This document shows positions 45,091 to 53,203 of a stretch of 64,000 nt of DNA, in pieces. Position 1 is the stretch's first letter; each line of letters opens with the position of its first letter. Location of the stretch: positions 62,001 to 126,000 of the forward strand of contig NZ_NIWT01000007.1 of NCBI RefSeq assembly GCF_002236115.1, written 5' to 3'. The position numbers and the translations under genes were made by a program. Origin of the DNA: Pseudomonas jessenii. GTDB taxonomy: Bacteria > Pseudomonadota > Gammaproteobacteria > Pseudomonadales > Pseudomonadaceae. The notes beneath the pieces are model-generated. The model made no database searches and was not told the DNA's origin. It saw only the letters and a program-made list of their open reading frames with translations.

Positions 45091-46260
45091 ATGAATCCTG
45101 ATATTCCTCTTCAACTTCTGGGCGGCATCACGGCACGGGAATTCCTGCGCGACTACTGGCAGAAAAAGCCGCTGCTGATCCGTCAGGCCATTCCTGATTT
45201 CGAAAGCCCGATCGACGCCGACGAACTGGCCGGCCTGGCGCTGGAAGAAGAAGTCGAATCGCGACTGATCATCGAGAATGGCGAGCGCCCGTGGGAACTG
45301 CGTCGCGGCCCGTTCGCCGAAGATGAATTCAGCAAGCTGCCTGAAACTGACTGGACCCTGCTGGTTCAAGCCGTGGATCAGTTCGTCCCGGAAGTCAGCG
45401 AACTGCTGGAAAACTTCCGCTTTCTGCCGAGCTGGCGCATCGACGACGTGATGATCAGCTACGCCGCACCGGGTGGCAGCGTTGGTCCGCACTTCGACAA
45501 CTACGACGTGTTCCTGCTGCAAGGCCACGGCAAGCGCAACTGGAAGATCGGCCAGATGTGCAACACCGAGAGCCCGATGCTGGCCCACGCCGACCTGCGC
45601 ATCCTCTCCGAATTCGAAGCCACCGATGAATGGGTGCTGGAGCCGGGCGACATGCTCTACCTGCCACCGCGCCTGGCCCATTGCGGCGTTGCCGTTGATG
45701 AATGCATGACCTACTCGGTCGGTTTCCGCGCACCGAGCGCCGCTGAAGTGCTGACCCACTTCACCGACTTCCTCAGCCAGTTCCTGTCGGACGAAGAACG
45801 CTACACCGACGCCGACGCCTTGCCGGCCGCCGACCCTCACCAGATCCAGCGCGACGCACTCGACCGCCTCAAAGGCCTGCTGGCCGAGCACATGAGCGAC
45901 GAGCGCCTGCTGCTGACCTGGTTCGGCCAGTTCATGACCGAGCCACGCTACCCGGAACTGGTGGTGGGCCCGGAAGACGTCGAAGAAGAGGACTTCATGT
46001 CCGCCCTGGAACAAGGCGCGATCCTGATTCGCAACCCGAGCGCACGCCTGGCGTGGTCTGAAGTCGATGACGACCTGCTGCTGTTCGCCAGCGGCCAGAG
46101 CCGTTACCTGCCGGGCAAACTGCGCGAATTGTTGAAGATGATCTGCGCCGCCGACGCGCTGCACGCCGACAACCTTGGCGACTGGCTGAGCGACGAAGAC
46201 GGTCGCGGGCTGCTGTGCGAACTGGTCAAGCAAGGAAGCCTGGGGTTTGCCGATGAATAA
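45091..46260 (+). CDS. roxA: cupin/JmjC ribosomal protein hydroxylase (RoxA/YcfD type)
   Basis: 389 residues. Fe(II)/2-oxoglutarate oxygenase with the facial triad His134-x-Asp136 (GPHFDNYDVF) and His197 (RLAHCGVAV); the C-terminal half provides the dimer and winged-helix parts. YcfD hydroxylates an Arg of ribosomal protein L16 in the cytosol. The ATG at 45091 fits the family start (MNPDIPLQLLGGITAREFLR). The GNAT gene behind it overlaps by eight bases. Confidence 0.92.
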   Translation: MNPDIPLQLLGGITAREFLRDYWQKKPLLIRQAIPDFESPIDADELAGLALEEEVESRLIIENGERPWELRRGPFAEDEFSKLPETDWTLLVQAVDQFVPEVSELLENFRFLPSWRIDDVMISYAAPGGSVGPHFDNYDVFLLQGHGKRNWKIGQMCNTESPMLAHADLRILSEFEATDEWVLEPGDMLYLPPRLAHCGVAVDECMTYSVGFRAPSAAEVLTHFTDFLSQFLSDEERYTDADALPAADPHQIQRDALDRLKGLLAEHMSDERLLLTWFGQFMTEPRYPELVVGPEDVEEEDFMSALEQGAILIRNPSARLAWSEVDDDLLLFASGQSRYLPGKLRELLKMICAADALHADNLGDWLSDEDGRGLLCELVKQGSLGFADE

Positions 46261-46678
46261 GATTCACGTACGTGTCGCAGACTGGCAGAAGGACAACGCC
46301 GAGATCCGGCGCATTCGTGAGACGGTGTTCGTCGCCGAGCAATCCGTTCCGCCCGAGCTGGAATGGGATGCCGATGATGTAACGGCCGTGCATTTCCTCG
46401 CCCTCGAAGGCGACTTCCCGATTGGCACCGCCCGCCTGCTGCCTGACGGTCACGTCGGCCGGGTATCGGTACTCAAGGACTGGCGCGGCCTGAAAGTCGG
46501 CGATGCGCTGATGCACGCAGTGATTGGTGAAGCCGAAGAGCGCGGGCTGAAGCAGCAGATGCTCAGCGCCCAGGTACAAGCCACGGCGTTCTATGAGCGG
46601 CTGGGCTTTCACATGGTCAGTGAGGAGTTCCTGGAAGCCGGGATTCCGCACGTGGACATGGTTCGCCATTCGGCATAA
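46253..46678 (+). CDS. GNAT-family N-acetyltransferase
   Basis: 141 residues from the ATG at 46253, which overlaps the end of roxA by eight bases; a TTG six bases earlier is possible. The acetyl-CoA motif is DWRGLKVGDALM, with AQVQATAFYERLGFHMVSEE at the C-terminus as in YjcF/ElaA-like enzymes. Substrate unknown. Coupled to roxA, so a link to ribosomal or protein modification is conceivable but unproven. Confidence 0.88.
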   Translation: MNKIHVRVADWQKDNAEIRRIRETVFVAEQSVPPELEWDADDVTAVHFLALEGDFPIGTARLLPDGHVGRVSVLKDWRGLKVGDALMHAVIGEAEERGLKQQMLSAQVQATAFYERLGFHMVSEEFLEAGIPHVDMVRHSA

Positions 46679-46690
46679 GGCCCAGGTGCC

Positions 46691-46791
46691 GCCATCGCGA
46701 GCAAGCTCGCTCCCACATTGGATTTGTGAGTTGCTGAAGATTTCAGCAACACCATCGATCCCTGCGGGAGCGAGCTTGCTCGCGATGAGGC
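46691..46791. repeat. REPIN (CTCCCACA class, reversed arm orientation)
   Basis: Arms GCCATCGCGAGCAAGCTCGC and complement with inward CCCACA/TGCGGG ends, between the GNAT gene and its terminator. Confidence 0.88.
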
Positions 46792-46806
46792 CCGACGAAA
46801 CACCAC

Positions 46807-46842
46807 AAAACGCCCCGCCATCTCCAGATGCCGGGGCGTTTT
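46807..46842 (+). terminator. intrinsic terminator downstream of roxA-GNAT
   Basis: AAAACGCCCCGCCATCT / AGATGCCGGGGCGTTTT: 13-base GC stem with one mismatch, A/T runs on both sides. Confidence 0.88.
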
Positions 46843-46866
46843 GCTGTCTACGATTCAACTTACCCC

Positions 46867-47001
46867 ACCCCGGGCCGACAAACTGTAGGAGCGAGCCTGC
46901 TCGCGATGGTCTTGAGAACGCCGCGGGGGTGTCAGACTTCCAGCATTATCGTTCACGCCCATCGCGAGCAAGCTCGCTCCTACAAACCCCGGGCCGACAA
47001 A
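46867..47001. repeat. REPIN flanked by 16-bp direct repeats
   Basis: The REPIN (46884-46984, TGTAGGAGCGAGCCTGCTCG arms) is bracketed by exact copies of ACCCCGGGCCGACAAA at 46867-46882 and 46986-47001, lying one base outside each arm. Confidence 0.92.
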
Positions 47002-47040
47002 GTGGCAATATCAAGCTTTTAGAACGCGGAGATAACGGAC

Positions 47041-47802
47041 ATGTCCCTACGCACCCTGCTCACCACCCTACTGCTCGGCTGCAGTTTTTCGGTGCTGGCT
47101 GCCACAGAAATCATCCCCCTCAAATACCACACCAGTGCCGACCTGCTGCCGGTGGCGCAGGATTTCGTCGGCAAGGACGGACAGGTCAGCGCCTACGGTA
47201 ATCAATTGATCGCCAACGCCGATCAACGCAAGATCGACGAACTTAAAGCCCTTCTTTCCCAACTCGACACCGCACCCAAGCGCTTGCTGATCACCGTCGA
47301 CACCAGCGACAACAACTTCCAGGGTGACCAGGGTTATTCGCTGAACGGCGCCAAGCCAAGCCAGACCCGCATCATCAACTACACCACCGACAGTCGTGAC
47401 GGCGGCATTCAGCAGGTGCAGGCCAGCGAAGGCACGCCGGCGCTGATCCAGGTCGGCCAGAGCGTGCCACTGACCAGCTCGCAGACCGATTCCTACGGCG
47501 ACCTGCGCAGCCAGACCGAATACCGCAACGTCACTCAGGGCTTCTACGTCACCGCAAACGTCACCGGCGACATCGTTCATCTGTCGATCAGTACCAACCG
47601 TGACCGCATGAGCCAGGAACGTCCCGATGTAGTGAACGTACAAAGCACCGACACAACCGTCACCGGCCACCTCGGTGAGTGGATCCTGCTGGCCGGGGTC
47701 AACGGCCAGACTCAGGCCGACAAACAGGGCCTGACCCGCAGCTACTCGACCCAGAGCCGCAACGACATGACTTTGCGGGTGAAAGTCGACACCTTGGACT
47801 AA
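47041..47802 (+). CDS. orphan secretin-like exported protein
   Basis: 253 residues. Signal sequence MSLRTLLTTLLLGCSFSVLA; LLGC could act as a lipobox, otherwise cleavage after ALA. The next 60 residues (TEIIPLKYHTSADLLPVAQD, then NQLIANADQRKIDELKALLSQLD) match the short N1-type secretin domain; the C-terminal part (LIQVGQSVPLTSSQ, YRNVTQGFYVTANVTGDIVH, GEWILLAGVNG) resembles the core of type II/III secretins but is much shorter. It probably sits in the periplasm or outer membrane. No secretion or pilus genes are nearby. ATG follows GGAGATAACGG. Confidence 0.78.
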   Translation: MSLRTLLTTLLLGCSFSVLAATEIIPLKYHTSADLLPVAQDFVGKDGQVSAYGNQLIANADQRKIDELKALLSQLDTAPKRLLITVDTSDNNFQGDQGYSLNGAKPSQTRIINYTTDSRDGGIQQVQASEGTPALIQVGQSVPLTSSQTDSYGDLRSQTEYRNVTQGFYVTANVTGDIVHLSISTNRDRMSQERPDVVNVQSTDTTVTGHLGEWILLAGVNGQTQADKQGLTRSYSTQSRNDMTLRVKVDTLD

Positions 47803-47842
47803 AGCACCAAAAACTGACTGACGAGTCGTATTAGACCAAAGA

Positions 47843-47868
47843 TGTAGTGCCTGAAAAAAAGCACTACA
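47843..47868. promoter_or_regulatory. inverted repeat TGTAGTGC-N10-GCACTACA upstream of aceA
   Basis: Perfect 8-base arms, ending seven bases before the predicted -35 of aceA. The arm ends TGTAGT/ACTACA recall sites of RpiR-type regulators (RccR/HexR) of central carbon genes in Pseudomonas, but the spacing here is wider. Confidence 0.45.
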
Positions 47869-47874
47869 AAACGT

Positions 47875-47903
47875 TTGACGAGCCAAAAAAGCGAAGGCAT
47901 GAT
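47875..47903 (+). promoter_or_regulatory. predicted sigma-70 promoter of aceA
   Basis: TTGACG, 17-base spacer, CATGAT. This puts transcription start near 47910, about 365 bases before the aceA ATG. Confidence 0.5.
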
Positions 47904-48275
47904 GGCCTCGCTCCCGCTAATCAGAGGCCCTGGCAAGGGCCTTCGAGGCGATGTTCGCACCTACCCCGCGAACCGCTTCGTGTCTGTACCGCCCACAAGG
48001 TGTGTTTGACGAGGTTGTCGACTGGAACGAAGTTGTCCCGAGGGACGGAAGCGTAATAGGTAACCCGGCACCACACTGATGTTCGCACCAAGGCCCACGA
48101 CGCCCGAATGCGCCCGCAGTTCGCCTTTACCTGCTCACTTCCCCTCGAGCCGATCGTTCATCCCGTCGCCCTCCCCGCCGAATCCGACTTGACCGCTTAA
48201 GCTTCTGGTCAGCGAGCGCAGGAATTTTCCACCGCAGAACAACTTTTCATAAAGACGCGACGAGGTTTATCTCCC

Positions 48276-49601
48276 ATGGCACTGACACGCGAACAGCAAA
48301 TTGCAGCCCTCGAAAAAGACTGGGCTGAAAACCCGCGCTGGAAAGGCGTGACACGCACTTACTCCGCTGCTGACGTCGTCCGCCTGCGTGGCTCGGTTCA
48401 ACCTGAGCACACCTTTGCAAAAATGGGCGCCGAGAAGCTGTGGAACCTGGTGACCCAGGGTGCCAAGCCAGCCTTCCGTCCTGAGAAAGATTTCGTCAAC
48501 TGCATGGGCGCCCTGACCGGCGGCCAGGCTGTACAACAAGTCAAGGCCGGCATCCAGGCGATCTACCTGTCTGGCTGGCAAGTGGCTGCGGACAACAACT
48601 CCGCCGAATCGATGTACCCGGACCAGTCGCTGTACCCGGTGGACTCGGTTCCAACCGTGGTCAAGCGCATCAACAACTCGTTCCGTCGTGCCGACCAGAT
48701 CCAGTGGAAAGCCGGCAAGAACCCGGGCGACGACGGCTACATCGACTACTTCGCGCCAATCGTGGCTGACGCCGAAGCCGGTTTCGGTGGCGTACTGAAC
48801 GCTTACGAGCTGATGAAGAGCATGATCGAAGCAGGCGCCGCCGGCGTTCACTTCGAAGACCAACTGGCTTCCGTAAAAAAATGCGGCCACATGGGCGGCA
48901 AGGTACTGGTTCCTACCCAGGAAGCCGTACAGAAGCTGACCGCTGCTCGCCTGGCTGCTGACGTTGCCGGTACTCCGACCATCATCCTGGCCCGTACCGA
49001 CGCTAACGCCGCTGACCTGCTGACGTCCGACTGCGACCCGTACGACCAGCCATTCGTGACTGGCGAACGTACCCAGGAAGGCTTCTACAAAGTGCGCGCC
49101 GGCCTGGATCAAGCCATCGCTCGTGGCCTGGCCTACGCTCCGTACGCCGACCTGATCTGGTGCGAAACCGCCAAGCCGGATCTGGACGAGGCTCGTCGCT
49201 TCGCTGAAGCGATCAAGAAGGAATACCCGGACCAACTGCTGTCGTACAACTGCTCGCCTTCCTTCAACTGGAAGAAAAACCTGGACGACGCGACCATCGC
49301 CAAGTTCCAGCGCGAACTGTCCGCCATGGGTTACAAGCACCAGTTCATCACCCTGGCCGGCATTCACAACATGTGGCACAGCATGTTCAACCTGGCGCAC
49401 GACTACGCCCGCAACGACATGACTGCGTACGTGAAGCTGCAAGAGCAGGAATTCGCTGACGCCTCCAAGGGTTACACCTTCGTGGCGCACCAGCAGGAAG
49501 TGGGCACCGGCTACTTCGACGACATGACCACCGTGATCCAGGGTGGCTCGTCCTCGGTAACCGCACTGACCGGTTCGACTGAAGAAGAACAGTTCCACTG
49601 A
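48276..49601 (+). CDS. aceA: isocitrate lyase
   Basis: 441 residues. First step of the glyoxylate shunt, isocitrate to glyoxylate and succinate. Active-site signature KKCGHMGG with Cys203, and FEDQLASVKK before it. GAGG lies 11 bases before the ATG. It is the short AceA form. A long, repeat-containing leader and an inverted repeat upstream suggest elaborate control, which fits a gene induced on acetate and fatty acids. Ends in a strong terminator. Confidence 0.97.
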   Translation: MALTREQQIAALEKDWAENPRWKGVTRTYSAADVVRLRGSVQPEHTFAKMGAEKLWNLVTQGAKPAFRPEKDFVNCMGALTGGQAVQQVKAGIQAIYLSGWQVAADNNSAESMYPDQSLYPVDSVPTVVKRINNSFRRADQIQWKAGKNPGDDGYIDYFAPIVADAEAGFGGVLNAYELMKSMIEAGAAGVHFEDQLASVKKCGHMGGKVLVPTQEAVQKLTAARLAADVAGTPTIILARTDANAADLLTSDCDPYDQPFVTGERTQEGFYKVRAGLDQAIARGLAYAPYADLIWCETAKPDLDEARRFAEAIKKEYPDQLLSYNCSPSFNWKKNLDDATIAKFQRELSAMGYKHQFITLAGIHNMWHSMFNLAHDYARNDMTAYVKLQEQEFADASKGYTFVAHQQEVGTGYFDDMTTVIQGGSSSVTALTGSTEEEQFH

Positions 49602-49668
49602 TCTGCTTCGCCTGAGACATCAGCCGCTGCGGACCGAATAGAAAGCTAACCGCAGCGCTGCACCTCTG

Positions 49669-49697
49669 ACGCCCCGACTGGTTCGGGGCGTTTTTTT
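49669..49697 (+). terminator. intrinsic terminator of aceA
   Basis: ACGCCCCGA-CTGGT-TCGGGGCGT followed by seven T. A second inverted repeat (CGCTGCGG/CCGCAGCG) precedes it at 49625-49647. Confidence 0.93.
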
Positions 49698-49722
49698 GCC
49701 TGCGATTCAATGAGCGCCCCTC

Positions 49723-49822
49723 TGTAGGAGCGAGCCTGCTCGCGATGAACCTGAGGACGCCGCTGGGTTTCAGGCCCCCAGCGTCATCGTTGACCACCAT
49801 CACGAGCAGGCTCGCTCCTACA
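49723..49822. repeat. REPIN (TGTAGGAGCGAG class)
   Basis: Arms TGTAGGAGCGAGCCTGCTCG and complement (one change, CACGAGCAGG); interior CCTGAGGACGCCGCTGGGTT and CATCGTTGACCACCAT, like other members here. Confidence 0.92.
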
Positions 49823-49976
49823 GGGGATGGTGGTGACCTGGAAAAACATTGATCCAGAGCGCTACGACCGTCAGAAAAATCCGCTAAAACGCTCTCCGCC
49901 GCTACTTGCTGTAACGCCCATATAAGACAACTTCCGGAGTATCCGAAGGATAAGCAGTTTAAAAACCAAGCCAAAC

Positions 49977-49995
49977 AATATTGATTATCATTTAG
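49977..49995. promoter_or_regulatory. Fur- or Anr-like site upstream of nuoA
   Basis: AATATTGATTATCATTTAG matches the 19-base Fur consensus at 13 positions and also contains an Anr/FNR half-site TTGAT with a poor second half. Either reading is weak. Confidence 0.25.
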
Positions 49996-50099
49996 CGCCA
50001 ACTATGTTCGTTACATTCCCTACAAAACATAATTGACGAAATGCCGGCTAATGCCCAAGGCGCAAGGCCTGCGGGGCTTTTGAAGCGCGCTATGTCCTT

Positions 50100-50128
50100 A
50101 TTCCTATAAATAATTTCGCTATAGGAAT
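50100..50128. promoter_or_regulatory. perfect 9-bp inverted repeat upstream of nuoA
   Basis: ATTCCTATA-N11-TATAGGAAT, AT-rich, ending 117 bases before the nuoA ATG. Candidate operator or -10 region structure for the nuo operon. Confidence 0.45.
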
Positions 50129-50245
50129 TTTACTTGCCGGGTGTTTAGCCATAAAATCAGCGGGATTGATTGCTGCGACATATCGTCACTGCTTTTGTTT
50201 CTTTTCAAGCTCAGAGACCTTTGCTCTCTGTTAAGGATTACCAGC

Positions 50246-50659
50246 ATGCCCGAAGCGACAGGACTCATGGCCCACAACTGGGGCTTTGCCATTTTCCTTC
50301 TAGGCGTCGTCGGCCTCTGTGCCTTCATGCTGGGCGTCTCCAGCCTCCTTGGGTCAAAAGCCTGGGGCCGCAGCAAAAACGAACCGTTCGAGTCCGGCAT
50401 GCTACCTACAGGTGGCGCCCGCTTGCGGCTCTCAGCCAAATTCTATCTGGTCGCGATGTTGTTCGTGATCTTCGATATCGAAGCCCTCTTTCTCTTTGCA
50501 TGGTCTGTGTCCGTCCGCGAAAGCGGCTGGACCGGATTCGTCGAAGCTCTCGTTTTCATAGCAATTCTGTTGGCAGGCCTTGTCTACCTATTCCGAGTGG
50601 GCGCCCTTGACTGGGCTCCGGAAGCTCGGCGCAAGCGGCAAGCGAAGCTGAAACAATGA
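50246..50659 (+). CDS. nuoA: NADH-quinone oxidoreductase subunit A
   Basis: 137 residues from the ATG at 50246 (AAGGA 7 bases before); the open frame continues upstream but the extension is not NuoA-like. Three membrane helices and the conserved loop KNEPFESGMLPTGGARLRLS. Membrane-arm subunit next to the quinone site of complex I. First gene of the 13-gene nuo operon, read through to nuoN beyond the window. Confidence 0.96.
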   Translation: MPEATGLMAHNWGFAIFLLGVVGLCAFMLGVSSLLGSKAWGRSKNEPFESGMLPTGGARLRLSAKFYLVAMLFVIFDIEALFLFAWSVSVRESGWTGFVEALVFIAILLAGLVYLFRVGALDWAPEARRKRQAKLKQ

Positions 50660-50669
50660 GGCTTTGGCA

Positions 50670-51344
50670 ATGCAATACAATCTCACCAGGATCGACCCCG
50701 ATGCTCCTAACGAGCAGTATCCGATTGGCCAGCGGGAAACCGTTTCCGATCCGTTAGAAGATCAAGTCCACAAAAACATTTTCATGGGCAAGCTCGAAGA
50801 CGTGCTTAACGGCACGATCAACTGGGGGCGCAAGAACTCCCTGTGGCCGTATAACTTCGGTCTTTCGTGCTGCTACGTGGAAATGACCACCGCCTTCACG
50901 GCGCCCCACGACATCGCGCGCTTTGGCGCCGAGGTTATCCGGGCATCGCCGCGTCAGGCGGATTTCATGGTTATCGCCGGTACCTGCTTCATCAAGATGG
51001 CGCCGATCATTCAGCGTCTCTACGAGCAAATGCTCGAGCCTAAATGGGTCATCTCCATGGGTTCGTGCGCCAACTCCGGTGGCATGTACGACATCTACTC
51101 CGTCGTTCAAGGGGTGGACAAGTTCCTGCCCGTGGACGTCTACGTGCCTGGCTGCCCGCCCCGCCCTGAGGCTTTCCTGCAAGGCTTGATGCTGTTGCAG
51201 GAGTCGATTGGACAGGAGCGTCGCCCGCTTTCCTGGGTCGTTGGTGATCAAGGCGTCTATCGCGCCGAGATGCCTTCCGAGAAGGAAAAGCGCCGCGAAC
51301 AGCGAATCGCAGTCACCAACCTGCGCAGCCCCGACGAAGTCTGA
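50670..51344 (+). CDS. nuoB: NADH-quinone oxidoreductase subunit B
   Basis: 224 residues from the ATG at 50670; a TTG six bases earlier is unlikely. It holds the terminal [4Fe-4S] cluster N2: Cys67-Cys68 (GLSCCYVE), the Cys of GSCANSGG and that of VPGCPPRPEA. Peripheral arm. Begins ten bases after nuoA; a 72-base gap precedes nuoCD. Confidence 0.97.
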   Translation: MQYNLTRIDPDAPNEQYPIGQRETVSDPLEDQVHKNIFMGKLEDVLNGTINWGRKNSLWPYNFGLSCCYVEMTTAFTAPHDIARFGAEVIRASPRQADFMVIAGTCFIKMAPIIQRLYEQMLEPKWVISMGSCANSGGMYDIYSVVQGVDKFLPVDVYVPGCPPRPEAFLQGLMLLQESIGQERRPLSWVVGDQGVYRAEMPSEKEKRREQRIAVTNLRSPDEV

Positions 51345-51416
51345 TCCAGATCTGCTTCTTAAATAGAACGAGAACCTGGCTTCATTCTTTACGTTGACCG
51401 AAAGCGATAAATAACC

Positions 51417-53201
51417 ATGACTACAGGCAGTGCTCTGTACATCCCGCCTTACAAGGCAGACGACCAGGATGTGGTCGTCGAACTGAACAACCGTTTTGGC
51501 CCGGAGGCGTTCACCGCCCAGCCGACCCGCACCGGCATGCCGGTGCTTTGGGTTGCCCGCGCCAAACTCGTCGAAGTCCTGACCTTCCTGCGTAACCTGC
51601 CCAAGCCGTACGTCATGCTCTATGACCTGCACGGCGTGGACGAACGTCTGCGCACCAAGCGTCAAGGGCTGCCGAACGGCGTCGACTTCTCCGTGTTCTA
51701 TCACTTGATGTCGATCGAACGTAATAGTGACGTAATGATCAAGGTTGCCTTGTCCGAGGGCGACCTCAGCTTGCCGACCGTCACCAGCATCTGGCCGAAC
51801 GCCAACTGGTACGAGCGTGAAGTCTGGGACATGTTCGGCATCGACTTCAAAGGTCACCCTCACCTGTCGCGCATCATGATGCCGCCGACCTGGGAAGGTC
51901 ACCCGCTGCGCAAGGACTTTCCGGCCCGTGCCACCGAGTTCGACCCGTTCACCCTGAACCTGGCCAAGCAACAGCTTGAGGAAGAGTCCGCGCGCTTCAA
52001 GCCGGAAGACTGGGGCATGAAGCGTTCCGGTCCGAACGAGGACTACATGTTCCTCAACCTCGGCCCGAACCACCCGTCCGCGCACGGTGCGTTCCGCATC
52101 ATCCTGCAGCTGGACGGTGAAGAGATCGTAGACTGCGTACCGGACGTCGGTTACCACCACCGTGGTGCCGAGAAGATGGCCGAGCGTCAGTCCTGGCACA
52201 GCTTCATCCCGTACACCGACCGTATCGACTACCTCGGCGGCGTGATGAACAACCTGCCGTACGTGCTTTCGGTCGAGAAGCTGGCCGGCATCAAGGTGCC
52301 GGAGAAGGTCGACGTCATCCGCATCATGATGGCCGAGTTCTTCCGGATCACCAGCCACCTGCTGTTCCTGGGTACCTACATCCAGGACGTCGGCGCCATG
52401 ACCCCGGTGTTCTTCACGTTCACCGACCGCCAGCGCGCGTACACGGTGATCGAAGCCATTACCGGTTTCCGTCTGCACCCGGCCTGGTACCGCATCGGTG
52501 GCGTCGCCCACGACCTGCCGCGGGGCTGGGAAAAACTGGTCAAGGATTTCGTCGAGTGGATGCCAAAGCGTCTGGACGAATACCAGAAAGCCGCCCTGGA
52601 CAACAGCATCCTGCGTGGCCGGACCATCGGCGTCGCCGACTACAACACCAAAGAGGCTCTGGAATGGGGCGTCACCGGTGCTGGCCTGCGTTCGACCGGT
52701 TGCGATTTCGACTTGCGTAAAGCGCGTCCGTACTCGGGCTACGAGAACTTCGAATTCGAAGTGCCGCTGGCCGCCAATGGCGATGCCTACGACCGCTGCA
52801 TCGTGCGTGTCGAGGAGATGCGCCAGAGCATCAGGATCATCGACCAGTGCCTGCGCAACATGCCGGAAGGCCCGTACAAGGCGGATCACCCGCTGACCAC
52901 GCCGCCGCCGAAAGAGCGCACCCTGCAGCACATCGAAACCTTGATCACGCACTTCCTGCAGGTTTCGTGGGGCCCGGTCATGCCGGCCAACGAATCCTTC
53001 CAGATGATCGAAGCGACCAAGGGCATCAACAGTTATTACCTGACGAGCGATGGCGGCACCATGAGCTACCGCACCCGGATTCGTACCCCAAGCTTCCCGC
53101 ACTTGCAGCAGATCCCTTCGGTGATCAAAGGCAGCATGGTCGCGGACTTGATTGCGTACCTGGGTAGTATCGATTTCGTTATGGCCGACGTGGACCGCTA
53201 A
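51417..53201 (+). CDS. nuoCD: NADH-quinone oxidoreductase fused subunit C/D
   Basis: 594 residues. NuoC-like 30-kDa domain to about residue 190 (YEREVWDMFGIDFKGHPHLS), joined to the NuoD 49-kDa domain with LNLGPNHPSAHGAFRIILQL and the C-terminal MVADLIAYLGSIDFVMADVD. The fusion is standard in gammaproteobacteria. NuoD forms part of the quinone pocket. nuoE starts two bases after the stop. Confidence 0.97.
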   Translation: MTTGSALYIPPYKADDQDVVVELNNRFGPEAFTAQPTRTGMPVLWVARAKLVEVLTFLRNLPKPYVMLYDLHGVDERLRTKRQGLPNGVDFSVFYHLMSIERNSDVMIKVALSEGDLSLPTVTSIWPNANWYEREVWDMFGIDFKGHPHLSRIMMPPTWEGHPLRKDFPARATEFDPFTLNLAKQQLEEESARFKPEDWGMKRSGPNEDYMFLNLGPNHPSAHGAFRIILQLDGEEIVDCVPDVGYHHRGAEKMAERQSWHSFIPYTDRIDYLGGVMNNLPYVLSVEKLAGIKVPEKVDVIRIMMAEFFRITSHLLFLGTYIQDVGAMTPVFFTFTDRQRAYTVIEAITGFRLHPAWYRIGGVAHDLPRGWEKLVKDFVEWMPKRLDEYQKAALDNSILRGRTIGVADYNTKEALEWGVTGAGLRSTGCDFDLRKARPYSGYENFEFEVPLAANGDAYDRCIVRVEEMRQSIRIIDQCLRNMPEGPYKADHPLTTPPPKERTLQHIETLITHFLQVSWGPVMPANESFQMIEATKGINSYYLTSDGGTMSYRTRIRTPSFPHLQQIPSVIKGSMVADLIAYLGSIDFVMADVDR

Positions 53202-53203
53202 GC

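Larger units (their letters stand above)
47803..48275. other. aceA upstream region and long leader
   Basis: 473 bases without a convincing gene. Contains an 8-base inverted repeat (47843-47868), a promoter (47875-47903), and two pairs of direct repeats: GTTTGACGAG (47873, 48004) and GATGTTCGCACC (47950, 48078). A short hairpin AGGCCC/GGGCCT is at 47926-47943. The leader would be about 365 bases. Confidence 0.6.
49698..50245. other. nuo upstream region
   Basis: No gene seen. It contains a REPIN (49723-49822), an AT-rich Fur/Anr-like stretch (49977-49995), a 9-base inverted repeat (50100-50128) and presumably the nuo promoter, for which no strong -35/-10 pair stands out. Confidence 0.6.

Noticed and set aside
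47847..48056. A 69-codon open frame in the aceA leader
   Set aside because: No ribosome-binding site, overlaps the predicted promoter and reads as basic low-complexity sequence.
51417..53201. Fused nuoC and nuoD as an unusual fusion
   Set aside because: The nuoCD fusion is the normal state in gammaproteobacteria.
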